A stretch of 64,000 nt of DNA from Mactromeris polynyma. Its lineage: Eukaryota; Mollusca; Bivalvia; Venerida; Mactridae. Below, piece after piece: positions 49,801 through 59,744 of this stretch (the first letter of the stretch is position 1; every line of letters begins with the position of its first letter). Under the pieces are notes generated by a model that worked only from the letters and a program-made list of their open reading frames with translations, made no database searches and was not told where the DNA came from. A program made the translations under genes and the position numbers. The stretch lies in assembly GCA_032209605.1 (NCBI GenBank), contig JASFXZ010000003.1:35738762-35802761 (forward strand), in the 5' to 3' direction.

Positions 49801-52800
49801 TAATTTGTACGTATTTATTATAAAGTACGAATAACTATTTATCAACTGAAATTAGAAGGTTTCTTGTACACTCAAATATAGCAAGATCAGATCATAGCAT
49901 TAGCTTCCGTTGGCTTCTTCAGGTTAAATACCTGAGGAATTATTCATTATCTTCATAAGACTGAAACTCATACAAAGACTTTTATAGTATAAATTTGAAT
50001 AACAATTGGTAAAATTTGGTAACTGTGAATAGTCATTCAGACAAAAGTTATTGTTTAGATAAACTGAAAACGAGAAGCTGATAAATGTAAATTTTGCTAC
50101 TTTTAAGTCTAAGTCGGAGTTTCAATCTTAAATTGTTTGTGAATAAGTCCCTGGACACTTGTCGTAGAGCGAACCTTGACATTCCACTTTGTAACTATGT
50201 CATGGTTGTTGATGATAAGACCGGGTTTTCACCTCAATGCCTCTGACATCAATTGCAATAAAACAATTCACTAGAGAACGAGTAAGCGGGTAATTTTATT
50301 GTCGATAAATCTTGAGCCTGGACAGTTAATAAACACCACGGGACGCATTATTTGTTATCTGTAAACTTAAAACTCTATAACTCTAGTCGCTAGACGCGTA
50401 GCTGTAATGTCATACGAAATTATGACACCTCGAAGATGGCATTTATTTATCAATGCACAATAAGTACAGCATTAAAGACAGCATTCCTATCCTGGATGAT
50501 AATTTTGCATCTTATATCAGAATTTAGAAATAGAGATGCCATTATTTTATTGCATTCCGGAAACTCTAACTATTTCTACCGATTATTTAATCAATGAATA
50601 CAAGTTGTAATAGTTTTCTGCCAACTGAAGTACAAGCAACATCGATAATAATGCTGTAACATTATTTCACCTAAACCATCCAACTCTTAAGAAACATGAT
50701 GGCTTGAGTATAATGAATGTCATCCAGGAATTTGAGACCATTATTGATGAATCAGAAGACATAAGTATGGGTTATACAATGATGGTACATTATTCATGCA
50801 TCCAAACACAAAATATACAGAACAAGTGCGAAATTGTTCAGGACACTTCGACGGAAATGTAGCTTGGTACTCGCAAGTTATTGCAAACTTTTGCAAATAT
50901 TTATTTAAAACTTATATTATTCACTCTTGATAACTGCTTCCGGGGTTTCGTACCAGTACTGACGTAAAATTCAAGGTTTGAAAAGTGCAAGATTCAACCT
51001 CATCCAAGACTGAATTCGAACTCACGACTCACGATCATGAGTCAGACGCTTTACCCCCAACGCATCGTATTGCCCGATCACGAATGAAAAATATAAACCA
51101 ATGACATGAGAGTTCTTACATTCCATTTCGCATTGGTTCTAACATTTTGCGAACAGTTCTGAGGTCTGGCCTTTCATCCGGAGTTTCGTTCCAACAACTT
51201 TGCATACAATCGATGATATATTTATCACATGTCAGTACCCGTGTGCTAGGACGGAATGGGTTCACTTCACTACAACCGCGCACTTCCTCAATTATCTCTA
51301 AAAAGTAATCAAATTTGCTAGTTTGAAATAAACGAAGGAGTGATAGCGACATAAGTCACATCTCTGCCTTAATGTATATAGCTATAATTCAAAATAAAAG
51401 AGTATCGTTATTGTGCACATGATGTATATTAGTCAGTGTATCTCACATCATGTTTTCATTGGCTGACCTTCTCACAATTTGTTTGCAACTGTTCTCACGT
51501 AGATACAAACGAACTACAGTATGTACATGATTTCGTTCGTCATCCATAGACAATGCATGGCCTCAGAAATATGAAATAAATGCAACCATTTAAAAAGATC
51601 TACTGAGCTCTCTACCAAAACTACAATGTTCATCGAGACTGATAACCTATCCTGGAAATGGGTGTGTTTGCATGCTTGAGCCATTCTTGCAATGTTCTTA
51701 GTGGATAGGCAGATTGTTGTATATTACCGTAATCAAAGAGTTTAATAAAGGTCTGACACACAGGATATTGTCACATGTGCTCTCCCTTTGTGTGTCCCTT
51801 CTATGGTATGTGTGTATATGTTATATACTCGTGACAATCTCCTGTAATCTGACATTGACATAAAATCTAATTTTCGTGGATTAAAGACGTCGGTCTACTT
51901 CGATCTTCAAACAAGTTTGTCCGAGTTTTGTATCTATCAAAGGTCACTTAATCTCATTCATACTCGGAGTAACAGTTTTTTGAGTTACTTCTCTTGGCTT
52001 TCTTAGTTATAATGCCAATATTACCTTTTGGCGACATATTGCAGAATCCGAACGGACCCGCTCTCCCAAATATTTCGTGCAGAATTATTCCGAATGAATA
52101 CATGTCCGCTTTTTGGGATCCCTTCATGATTGCTGTCCGCAAATATTCCGGCGCCTTCCAAAATAAATCTGTAATTATATGAAAATAAGAAACAAATATA
52201 CTTCGACATCAAAGACTGCCCGGCTAGCTCAATTGTTAGAGCGCTAGACTTTCGCCCAGCAGACCCGAGTTCGATTCCGTGACATTGGCTACGGTCATGT
52301 CCTCCACATGTGGAAGAAGTTGTAAGTTGCTTGCGGAAGAACAAGCTACTAGTAGTACTGGCTGATAATTAATTTCAGGAAAATTGGTTAGGTCAACTGG
52401 CCAAATAAACAGTTGAAAAACGGTTTAAAACCCGATGAAAACAAACACATACCATCATCACATGTATGCACACTTACAGCGGCATTAATCAAACTCTGAA
52501 AGTGTTTAATAGGTAAACCGGCATTGCCTATTGATATAAATGCCTGTTGACATAATCATCCATAATCAGTCGTTGTTCTAATTCAACATTGTCCTCCGTA
52601 TCATCAATCCAACAATACAGTGTGTTGATATTATGTTTCTGTTGTTTGTATTTACGAACTTTGTGTATGGTCATCTGTATAAAACGTGACACAATGTTGT
52701 AAATATATTCCGGCTAATTCTTGATTTCAAGATTTAAAAGAAAATGAATGTGCTTTTTCAGGACTGAATTAATGTTTTACTCTCTTTGTCTGTTGATACA

Positions 52801-55800
52801 AATTGAGCAATGACTGGCCAATTCACCACGTTCCTACATAAGCTGACTGCTCACTGCTGAAGGACCTGCTATTTGAATGTTTAAGAACATTCTGGAGTTT
52901 GAACTTATGATATAGAAATATTACAAATCGATGCTATTTATATTGCGTGGCGTTCAGATGTTATAACTATGCGGCGGAGGCAATATTTGTATTTAATGAA
53001 TATCTAATATCTTCTGGTTGCACGCTTAATCTGAATGAATGAGATTTCTATTATACCCATTCAGCTTTTAAATATTTCGGTTTAGTTCATTGATTAAGTA
53101 AAAAGGACTTGTTCTTTTGAAATGTGTGTTGAAGGGGTCAACTACCTCTCACCATTTCTTGATTCAATTAGGCTTGCACAATATCGGGAGACAAAATGAT
53201 TATATTTCCAAAACTGTTATATCAAAACTTGCGTTGATATATTTTTTTGTTTTTGATTATGTACGGTTTGGCAATTCAGTATTTTATCATAATATTTCTG
53301 GCGTTGTTGTTCCAATACCACTCGGTATTTCCTGCAATGTTATACAGTCGCTCTTCATTTTACATCGAATGAAAAATTGGTCTCAGGGCGCAGATATTAT
53401 AGTTCACCAAAAATGTCCAGGAACAAGCAATTTATATGATGCAAGATTAAATGGCAAATCTTCAGAAATTATTCTTAACATACGTGATAAGTATAATATT
53501 GGGTAAGCAGACAGTATGTAGACTGCCCGTGGCGTGGGCTGTAGGGACGTATACAAAAGCTATTAATTTTCTTATATTATTCTCTCATATTTCGTACATA
53601 GAGCATGGATAATATCTAATATACGTTATGCTGCGATTCGACACAAAATCTCAATAACTCTTCATTATTCTGCCGATTGTTAGATTATGTGTATGATTTT
53701 TATTTCATTTACAACATCAATATCACCTCAGAAACATGAAAGCTTGTCTGATACTGCTCATAAACAAGATATTCGTCTTGTTTTAAGATAAGCAGAAACA
53801 GTGTTATCAGAATAACGACCCCAAAGTAAATAAAAACCTTTACTAGTGTACTGTTTCTGTATTTTATTGACTTCGAAATGCTAAAGCAGTGTCAGAAACG
53901 CTCTTGCGTGATTTTCATGCAAATATCGCGAACGACGCATTACTGGGTATTATTATTTTATTTAACAATAATGGTCCTCGGGAATAATGAAAGATATCGG
54001 CCACTGAATATAGGTTATGTCTTTCAACAAACGACTGATAAATAGGCCCTCGCAAACCAGAGGAAGGGGACAAATGATTTCAGAGTGATTTTAGAAAGAG
54101 GTCGCTGACATAGTCTTAGCTTGAATGTTCGCCGGAAAGAACTGTCCAGGCTCTTGGAATGTTGACAGACCGCTCTAGTTCAGATCTTATGCATTAAAGC
54201 AACTAATGTTGCAGTTTGTTGAAATCCAACAAGTGTTCCCGCCTCCGATCCGGTGGGGGAAATACCTTGATAGAGACGTTAAGTTATGTATGAACGACGG
54301 TAAAACTGCTTGTTTAAGAACACGTTTTTCTTTACAAGATTGATGGCCGGTTCTTGTAGAGAGTATAAACACGGAGAATTACAAATGGTGGTAGAAATGT
54401 TCATTAAAGATAAATTTGGAAAAGGAGTCGCCAAAGAGTGAGCGGCCAAGGATAGCCCCATCTGTATAACTGCATATAGTATAAAATAATAATGTATGAT
54501 GATATAGATGTAATATCCTAATATCTGTAAGATTCCACCAAGTTCTTATTTTTAATGAAACTGGACCTCTCACATAAGGCTTCAGTTTCAATAGAACACG
54601 TTGGAAACTATATTTTCCCAATAAACCACTTCAAAACAGAGCACCTGAAATCTGTTTAAAATTCATTAAATGATAAAAAGCAATTTTGATTAGAATTTAA
54701 TATGCATTCGACATTTTTGTAATGTCTAAATGCCAATCATGTCAATTTTATGAGTCCAGACTTCGTAAGCTTTCGTATAATTATCTTCATATTATGGATT
54801 TATTGCGGAAAAATAAATTTAAGTATACGGATATATATAATGGAGAAATTGAAATTCAATGCCTCGTTATTTCATAAATCAACCTTACTTACGTCTCTGA
54901 ATAACATATTTTATTGCATTTTGTTTTTGTTTTGAAATAAATTTAGATTCACGCTTTATTTGTGGACAGACTTCTTGGCGGTAAGCCGTAGGGTTTAAGT
55001 GCGTTTGCATAACTACCAATTGATTTTGTAAACACAATTTACTGACAGTAGCTTATGGCTGTGTTACTAATTGTATTTATGAAATATGTAATCATTTGAT
55101 TTGGTGTTGGTGCTGTGATTTTGTTGGTACTTCCAATAGAAAAAACTCATCTAAAAGTTGGTACTACATTTTGTCACTGTTTATTGCATATATAACATTT
55201 ATCCTGTCTTTTGACAATATGTGTGTCTTCTTATTTTATAAATTATAGTAACATACACAACTCTGCAACATCATAATGTTGTGTCTATTTATATGGACTA
55301 TTTTCTCTGTTGCTCTTGTAATCTCACTGATATTATATAGTATATGCATTGTTGTATTAACTACTACTGTAAGATTTTCATTCTCATGCTTTCATGTATA
55401 CATGAACTGAGCTTAGTAAAATAAACTTGTAAACTTGTGTTGGTCTTGTGACTGTTTGTGTTGATCATGTGATTGTGTGTTTATCATGTGATTTATGGTA
55501 TTGGCCTAGTCATTGTAGGTGTTGGTCATGTGATAGATTGTGCCGGTCATGTGATTAATGGATTTGGTGATTATGGCTGGGTGCTGTTGGTAATGTGATT
55601 GATGTTGTTTGGCATGTAAACGGTGTTGTTTGTCATGTAAATAATGGTATTGGTCATGCGATCGTGGGTGTTGGTCATGTGATTAATGTTGTTGGCCACT
55701 TAAATGATGGTATTGGTCATGTAAATACGGGTATTGGTCATGTAAATAATGGCATTGATCATGTAAATGAGTATTATGGTCATACGATTGATTGTGTTGG

Positions 55801-56246
55801 TCATGTGAATGTGTCGATCATGTGATGGCGGGTGTTGGCCACGAAATTAATGGCGTTGGTGACTTGGTGGTTATGTTGTTGTTAATTGCAGTGTTGTCCT
55901 TGGAAGTGTATAACAAGAGCTGTGATGAGTGTTGTGCTGAATATGCTACTGATAATTGTGGTGATAATTAAATAATGTTATCATGATATTAGTATTGATT
56001 ATATGACTATGTAGAAGGAAACGACGACCATGACGAATACTTTATAACATAAAGATGATGCAGCTGTAAAACACTTAACGTACTCCGATAGAAAGCATGT
56101 TCGTCCTCTATTTTGTACGTAGCCGCTCTGACTTCAAGCAGTCCAAAGTCAGTGATCTGGAGCGTCCATCGACTGTTTACTACACAGTTTGAGCTCTTTA
56201 GATTTCCATGGTATATCAAAACGCTGTCATGCAGGAATATCATACC
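43220..56246 (-). CDS. Receptor (membrane) guanylyl cyclase, C-terminal 615 residues, ten exons
   Basis: Converts GTP to cGMP at the cytoplasmic face of the plasma membrane; in this family an extracellular ligand or membrane signal drives the cyclase through a pseudokinase domain. Ten exons, all with AG acceptors and GT donors, join without a phase conflict: 56246-56084, 52168-52025, 51297-51120, 49151-49011, 47655-47532, 47006-46925, 46275-46114, 45308-45210, 44312-44221, 43882-43220 (1848 nt, 616 codons with stop). Order of domains: kinase homology C-lobe ([20 protein letters not shown]), dimerisation helix ([14 protein letters not shown]), cyclase domain ([38 protein letters not shown]), then a tail of about 200 residues. 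The catalytic-loop Asp of active kinases is Asn, as usual in this family. Metal-binding Asp residues and the Asn/Arg of NTASR are present. The ectodomain, membrane segment and kinase N-lobe were not found. Natriuretic-peptide-like, speract-like or orphan subfamily cannot be decided without them. Confidence 0.95.
44221..44312 (-). CDS. Guanylyl cyclase exon: end of the catalytic domain
   Basis: 30 codons plus two leading bases. Encodes [20 protein letters not shown] and [10 protein letters not shown], the C-terminal strands of the cyclase fold. It joins in phase 0 to GKGELFTFW, the conserved end of the domain. The acceptor is TTCTTCAG and the donor GTATTG. Confidence 0.94.
44490..44590 (-). 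mobile_element. tRNA-derived SINE fragment in a guanylyl cyclase intron
   Basis: The minus strand reads GCGGAGTGACTGTTCACCTT, GAAAGCTGGATGTTCTGGGT, TAAATCCC: a degenerate tRNA-like head with B box TGGGTTAAATCCC. Oriented with the host gene. Confidence 0.4.
44655..44850 (+). repeat. Retroposon-like repeat family C, copy 5 (in a guanylyl cyclase intron)
   Basis: Holds GGCCAGGCCATTCCTTACAC, CTCAGTGCCTGATGTTTTAT, AGACTGTTGTTTTCCCGGAG, GGGGAGGCACTGTCTTGTGT and GGCGTTCCCTGTAACAACT. It is antisense to the host gene, in the intron between 44313 and 45209. Confidence 0.65.
45210..45308 (-). CDS. Guanylyl cyclase exon: catalytic domain, NTASR motif
   Basis: 32 codons with two leading bases and one trailing base. 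Encodes [20 protein letters not shown] and [13 protein letters not shown]. Asn and Arg of NTASR are the transition-state residues. The position usually Cys in membrane guanylyl cyclases (RYCLFGD) is Thr here. The donor is GTAAGT and the acceptor TATACAG. Confidence 0.95.
46114..46275 (-). CDS. Guanylyl cyclase exon: catalytic domain, second metal Asp
   Basis: 53 codons with split Gly codons at both ends. Encodes [35 protein letters not shown] and LRIGMHSG. The Asp of GDAYMV is the second metal ligand. The acceptor ends TTTAG and the donor is GTAATT. Confidence 0.95.
46925..47006 (-). CDS. Guanylyl cyclase exon: catalytic domain, guanine-selecting Glu
   Basis: 27 codons plus one base. Encodes [20 protein letters not shown] and VFKIETIG. 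The Glu of KIETIGD is the family residue that recognises guanine (adenylyl cyclases have Lys there). The donor is GTAGGT and the acceptor TTACAG. Confidence 0.95.
47532..47655 (-). CDS. Guanylyl cyclase exon: start of the catalytic domain
   Basis: 41 codons plus a leading base. Encodes [11 protein letters not shown], then [18 protein letters not shown] and TPMEV at the join. FSDICGFT holds the first metal-binding Asp of class III nucleotidyl cyclases. Ends in phase 0 at a GTATGA donor. Confidence 0.95.
49011..49151 (-). CDS. Guanylyl cyclase exon: dimerisation (signalling) helix
   Basis: 46 codons. Encodes [39 protein letters not shown] and LRMLP: the amphipathic, Glu/Lys-rich helix that couples the pseudokinase to the cyclase and forms a parallel coiled coil in this family. 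The split Lys codon joins it to CVADQLKMG in the next exon. Confidence 0.95.
50098..50155. mobile_element. MITE family D, solo arm fragment (guanylyl cyclase intron)
   Basis: AAGTCTAAGTCGGAGTTTCA followed by TTGTTTGTGAATAAGTCC matches the right arm of the copy at 58491. The body and the other arm are missing. Confidence 0.45.
50940..51085 (-). mobile_element. tRNA-derived SINE in a guanylyl cyclase intron
   Basis: The minus strand shows AAGCGTCTGACTCATGATCG, then TGAGTCGTGAGTTCGAATTC: a well-formed anticodon-like arm (GACTC/GAGTC) and B box (GAGTTCGAATTC). It ends only about 35 bp from the exon at 51120. Confidence 0.6.
51120..51297 (-). CDS. Guanylyl cyclase exon: kinase homology domain, C-terminal helices
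   Basis: 58 codons with two extra bases at each end. Encodes [33 protein letters not shown] and MLEPM, the conserved end of the kinase homology domain (the CW-x(6)-RP motif). The split Met codon joins it to the next exon as GMKRNIFGN. The acceptor is TTTTTAG and the donor GTAAGA. Confidence 0.94.
52025..52168 (-). CDS. Guanylyl cyclase exon: kinase homology domain, APE region
   Basis: Phase 2 start, 47 codons, phase 1 end. Encodes [10 protein letters not shown] followed by [15 protein letters not shown] and GPFGF, the activation-segment end and F-helix region of the pseudokinase. The acceptor reads TTACAG and the donor GTAATA. The split codon with the upstream exon gives Asn, and with the downstream exon Glu (SPKEIIEEV), as expected for the family. 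The intron on its 5' side is 3915 bp and contains a SINE (52204-52450) and a tandem repeat array. Confidence 0.94.
52204..52450 (+). mobile_element. tRNA-derived SINE in a guanylyl cyclase intron
   Basis: A head GCCCGGCTAGCTCAATTGTT, AGAGCGCTAGACTTTCGCCC with B box GAGTTCGATTCC (52268-52279) looks like a tRNA, but the anticodon stem does not pair and the acceptor stem has no 3' partner. A non-tRNA body follows. It is antisense to the host gene and 35 bp from the exon at 52025-52168. Confidence 0.65.
55440..55870. repeat. Diverged tandem repeat GTGTTGGTCATGTGATT
   Basis: About 17 imperfect units of roughly 23-25 bp: GTGTTGGTCATGTGATTAATG with GTAAATAATGG variants. It lies in the 3.9-kb intron of the guanylyl cyclase gene. 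The His/Val/Gly-rich open frame at 55595 is a by-product. Confidence 0.8.
56084..56246 (-). CDS. Guanylyl cyclase exon: kinase homology domain, catalytic-loop region
   Basis: 54 codons plus one base. Starts in phase 0 at GMIFLHDS after a TTTTCAG acceptor and ends in phase 1 at a GTACGT donor. It carries [15 protein letters not shown] (the degenerate catalytic loop, with Asn where active kinases have Asp) and ITDFGL (DFG motif retained). The open frame runs 5' past the acceptor to about 56318, but that extension has no family similarity and is read as intron. The preceding exon was not identified. Confidence 0.93.
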
Positions 56247-56329
56247 CTGAAAAGATAACTCAAAGATGAAATCTTTATCACAGTTGCCTCCAGGTAACTC
56301 CATTATCCTAAACAGCATTGCTTACCTGT

Positions 56330-59300
56330 CTATGTATCAATTTTAGACCAGCACCACTTCATTGTACCCATGGTTATATACAGTAGCACTTAGATTATCC
56401 CACCAAATCATTTATTTGTGTTTATTTTCAGATATTTCTCGTACTTCATGCGTAAAAAGAAATCGTTACAAATACCACAACTGCCACTTACACTGCTTAT
56501 AACAAATCACAAATTTAATTATCACAGCCGGGCGTTTTGTTTGATAAGATGTCTTCCTAAGTAGATTATTAACTGCTTATGCAATATGCCTATCTTGCAG
56601 ATTAAGTTTTGCAGTAAACACTTGTATCTGACATAACTACGTTTTATATCAGAGTTAGGAATCTGTTCTCTCATGAAATGGGAGCAACTGGCATGACTAT
56701 TGTTGTGAACGGAGTAGAATTAATACATTCAACAATTTGGTCAGTATTTGTGTTTTAGGTATTGCGGCTAACTTTCAACCTTGCATGTGTCAGTCAATAA
56801 ACGATTTTTGAGTAAGCGTAGGAATTCACAACTTACATTTAATCAGCGATGTAGGAATCTGAACAGTGCACAGATAGTACGAAACCAGATTTAAACTATC
56901 TCCGGTAGCACTTTGGAAAATTAAATTCAGACACTTGGATGGTAACTTAAAATAAGTGTATATCCTGAAACATTTAGTTAGTCGAGTCCTAGATCAGGGT
57001 AAAACCACTGCCACAGTCCTAGTGATGCACAGATATAGAAGATACTTTACATTGAATCGTCGGACAAAACAAAACAATAAAGACGTTGCATCAAATATTG
57101 TATTTCCTGGATAAAGTTGTAGTTCAATCGCCTTTTGCTTATTTAGTGCATTCAGCCAAACTCATTGTTTACGTTAAAACAGATACGCGTCTCCACCGAG
57201 TAATATTGAAGTCAATAAACTAGCTAGGCAACAACATCATTCGTCTAAATCAAGCAGAGATTATGATATATTATATTGTTTATATCACAGTTTACTGACA
57301 ACGAAATATCTGTCAAATGTCAAACGTGCGACTCAGTTCTTCGAATTTTTCTACATACAGGAACTGTTGTGGCGACGAACCATAAAGAATCTGAGAGCAA
57401 GTTATAAATATTCCATAATTTTGCAAGATATAAAACTGGAACGACATGATCTCGTACAAACAGACAATATACATTGATACAGTTATACATGATTAATATG
57501 TTCATCAAAGTATTTACAAATGTTCCGAGGTTAAACACTTAAGATTGATCTCAAAGATCAAAACTCAAGTGTGTGATTAACCTTTCGCCAGTTAACTGTA
57601 GAGGTCTTACAGTTTTTCTGCACGTGTCTTTTATAATCTAGATACTTTCTAAAAAAGGAAGTATGTATTAGACAGAAATAAGTTGCGAATGAAAACTGAC
57701 TATGAGCATGTAGACTGATCTCAAGTTTTAAAACCAGGGACCTATGTCGCTACAATGTTTGTATCGCGAGATTTTCATTTAAAACCTCAATGATTTTCGT
57801 TGTTGGATATCGACTTGTGTAAAGACAAAACGCAGGTGATTAACTGCCATATTTATTGACTTGCACGCTAATGAAAACAGTAAATGTGTGATGGAAATCA
57901 TCTTTTATTAGCACGAACAGTTTCTAGCAAGGTGTAAATATTTAAATGATGTTGCGTGCCTTCAACAAATTACCTTGTATTCGATAGCAGACATTAGACA
58001 AAGATTTTGGTACGTTTTTGCCTATTAATAATTCAATGACGCCGACCAACCGCGCGTAGTTTTTACCTTCTTGGAAACAAATTGATGCCGTTTTTAATCC
58101 ACTCATTTTAACAGTTATAAAAATTAGCGTAATTGTAGCTAATTGTTTGACTGACAAGCTGAAATTCCCCACAGTATATTTGAGAGAAATTCACCCAGAC
58201 TGTAGACAACTAGGTGCTAGCGTTTTGGCTGCGTAGAATGTGCCTCATTCATGTACCTCATGCATGTGCTATTGATATTCCCGTAGCCTAAGTATTACAA
58301 CTAGAAGTATTTTCATCTTTAAAAAACCAGATCGGCTACAACAAAATCATTTATAAATTCAACTGCTTTCGTGGAACTATTGTGTGCCGGGTTAGCGTAT
58401 GCGTCATCTCTGCACTCGATGGTAGAGATCATCGGACACTCACAGTGTTCATTAACGGAATTGTTCTCATAGAATTCTGCTGTAAGCCCTGGACCCGTAT
58501 TCACGAACATTTTAAGACTGAATCTCAGACTTAGACTCTAAAATGGTAAATGTTCGTTTTGTTCCTACGTTATTATTACAGAATATATTTTGATAAAACA
58601 TGGCAAAAGTGTAGAGTGAGTAACAAGAAATGCTTACACAAAAAAGTATCCCTTTAGATATAATGAAAACGAAATGGTTGTAAAATTAACTTTTGCAATT
58701 TTAAAGTTTAAGTCTAAGTTTCAGCCTTAACCTATTTGTGAATACGGGCCAATGTGATATTGTATATCATTTACTCCGAATGAAGAACACAAATGAAGAC
58801 TTTTTGCAAACACTTTGATACATACCTCCGAGCTAAATGTTTGACATCTAAATTTGTACAGAAATCTTACATTTTACATCGCGATAGTATTGAACGTTGC
58901 TTGCAGGTTTTTTGCTCTCATTATTTCTCAAATACATTATAACCAATCTCGCAGAATGATGTGATATTAGTCTCTTAGTTTGTGCATGTGACGATATCAC
59001 TCTTGTGTAACTTTCTAGCCACATTGTCCACCGCATGACTCTGGGAATATATTGTCTTCTCTTCGTTTTTTTCAGAGAATTGTAAAGAATTCGAGATTTG
59101 TGCGTTCATGTGTTTCGTCTAAATCTAGCAGTGCATTATTGTTTTCAGCACCTCATTTGTTTCTAATGGCTTAGGTGAGCATACAGCCGAGTTCAGGTAG
59201 CCTTGGAGGAGATAGTCACACTGGTTCAGACATAGTCTGTGGACAAGTCATGCAATACCACACTCTGTCACGTCCGTTACGTCGGATATCGCTCTGTCAG

Positions 59301-59740
59301 AGAATATATCATGAAGGAAATCTAACAACAAATTAGATGGATGTGAAGTTACGCACACTCTTGAACGTTTGACATTCTGCATTTTCTGCGGTTGCTTTTC
59401 CGACTGCAGACATTACACGTTTTTTCATAGAAGATACCGTTTCGAGTGAACTGTTTTAATGCATACATATAGTCCGTAAACTCCAAGTGAGGACATTGTG
59501 CGCCAACATGTTTCCACATGGACATCACACTGCAATTGTGTCTGAGAAAAACAGTGTGGCCTTTCATTGGCCCAGAATCTTACATTCTTGGAACATGACA
59601 TGACTAGACGTAAAGAAATATGCCTTGTCAATTAACCTTACTTTGGGAATGGCAATGCAATAACGAATTACATGATCGTCCATAACACAGTGAGAAACTA
59701 TAAACAGTGATATCATGAAGTTCCTGATTTCACGATTCAC
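56330..59740. other. Region expected to contain upstream guanylyl cyclase exons; none recognised
   Basis: Apart from the MITE at 58491, no kinase N-lobe, membrane or ectodomain exon could be identified. Minus-strand frames at 58510-58319 (Cys-rich), 58155-57977 and 59567-59349 are open with some splice-like flanks but match no family I know. Confidence 0.35.
58491..58750. mobile_element. MITE family D, copy 2
   Basis: 260 bp. The left arm is GGACCCGTATTCACGAACAT and the right arm ATTTGTGAATACGGGCC, with inner arms matching over about 55 bp. The internal part contains TGTTCCTACGTTATTATTAC, also found (inverted) in the copy at 27200, so the two copies lie in opposite orientation. Confidence 0.8.
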
Positions 59741-59744
59741 ACCC

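Noticed and set aside
52204..52279. Functional tRNA gene
   Set aside because: The A and B boxes are present, but the anticodon stem does not pair and no acceptor-stem 3' half follows, so it is a SINE head.
53117..53506. 129-codon plus-strand open frame
   Set aside because: It lies in the large intron of the guanylyl cyclase gene on the opposite strand, starts at TTG and shows no family similarity.
55595..55825. His/Val/Gly repeat protein
   Set aside because: A by-product of the GGTCATGT tandem repeat in an intron; the unit length is not a constant multiple of three.
56250..56318. 5' extension of the cyclase exon (MELPGGNCDKD)
   Set aside because: It does not resemble the pseudokinase, and a good TTTTCAG acceptor precedes the conserved GMIFLH, so it is intron.
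57942..58172. Possible membrane-segment exon of the cyclase
   Set aside because: The hydrophobic stretch (LATITLIFITV) is too short for a membrane helix and the flanks match no receptor cyclase; kept only as a note.
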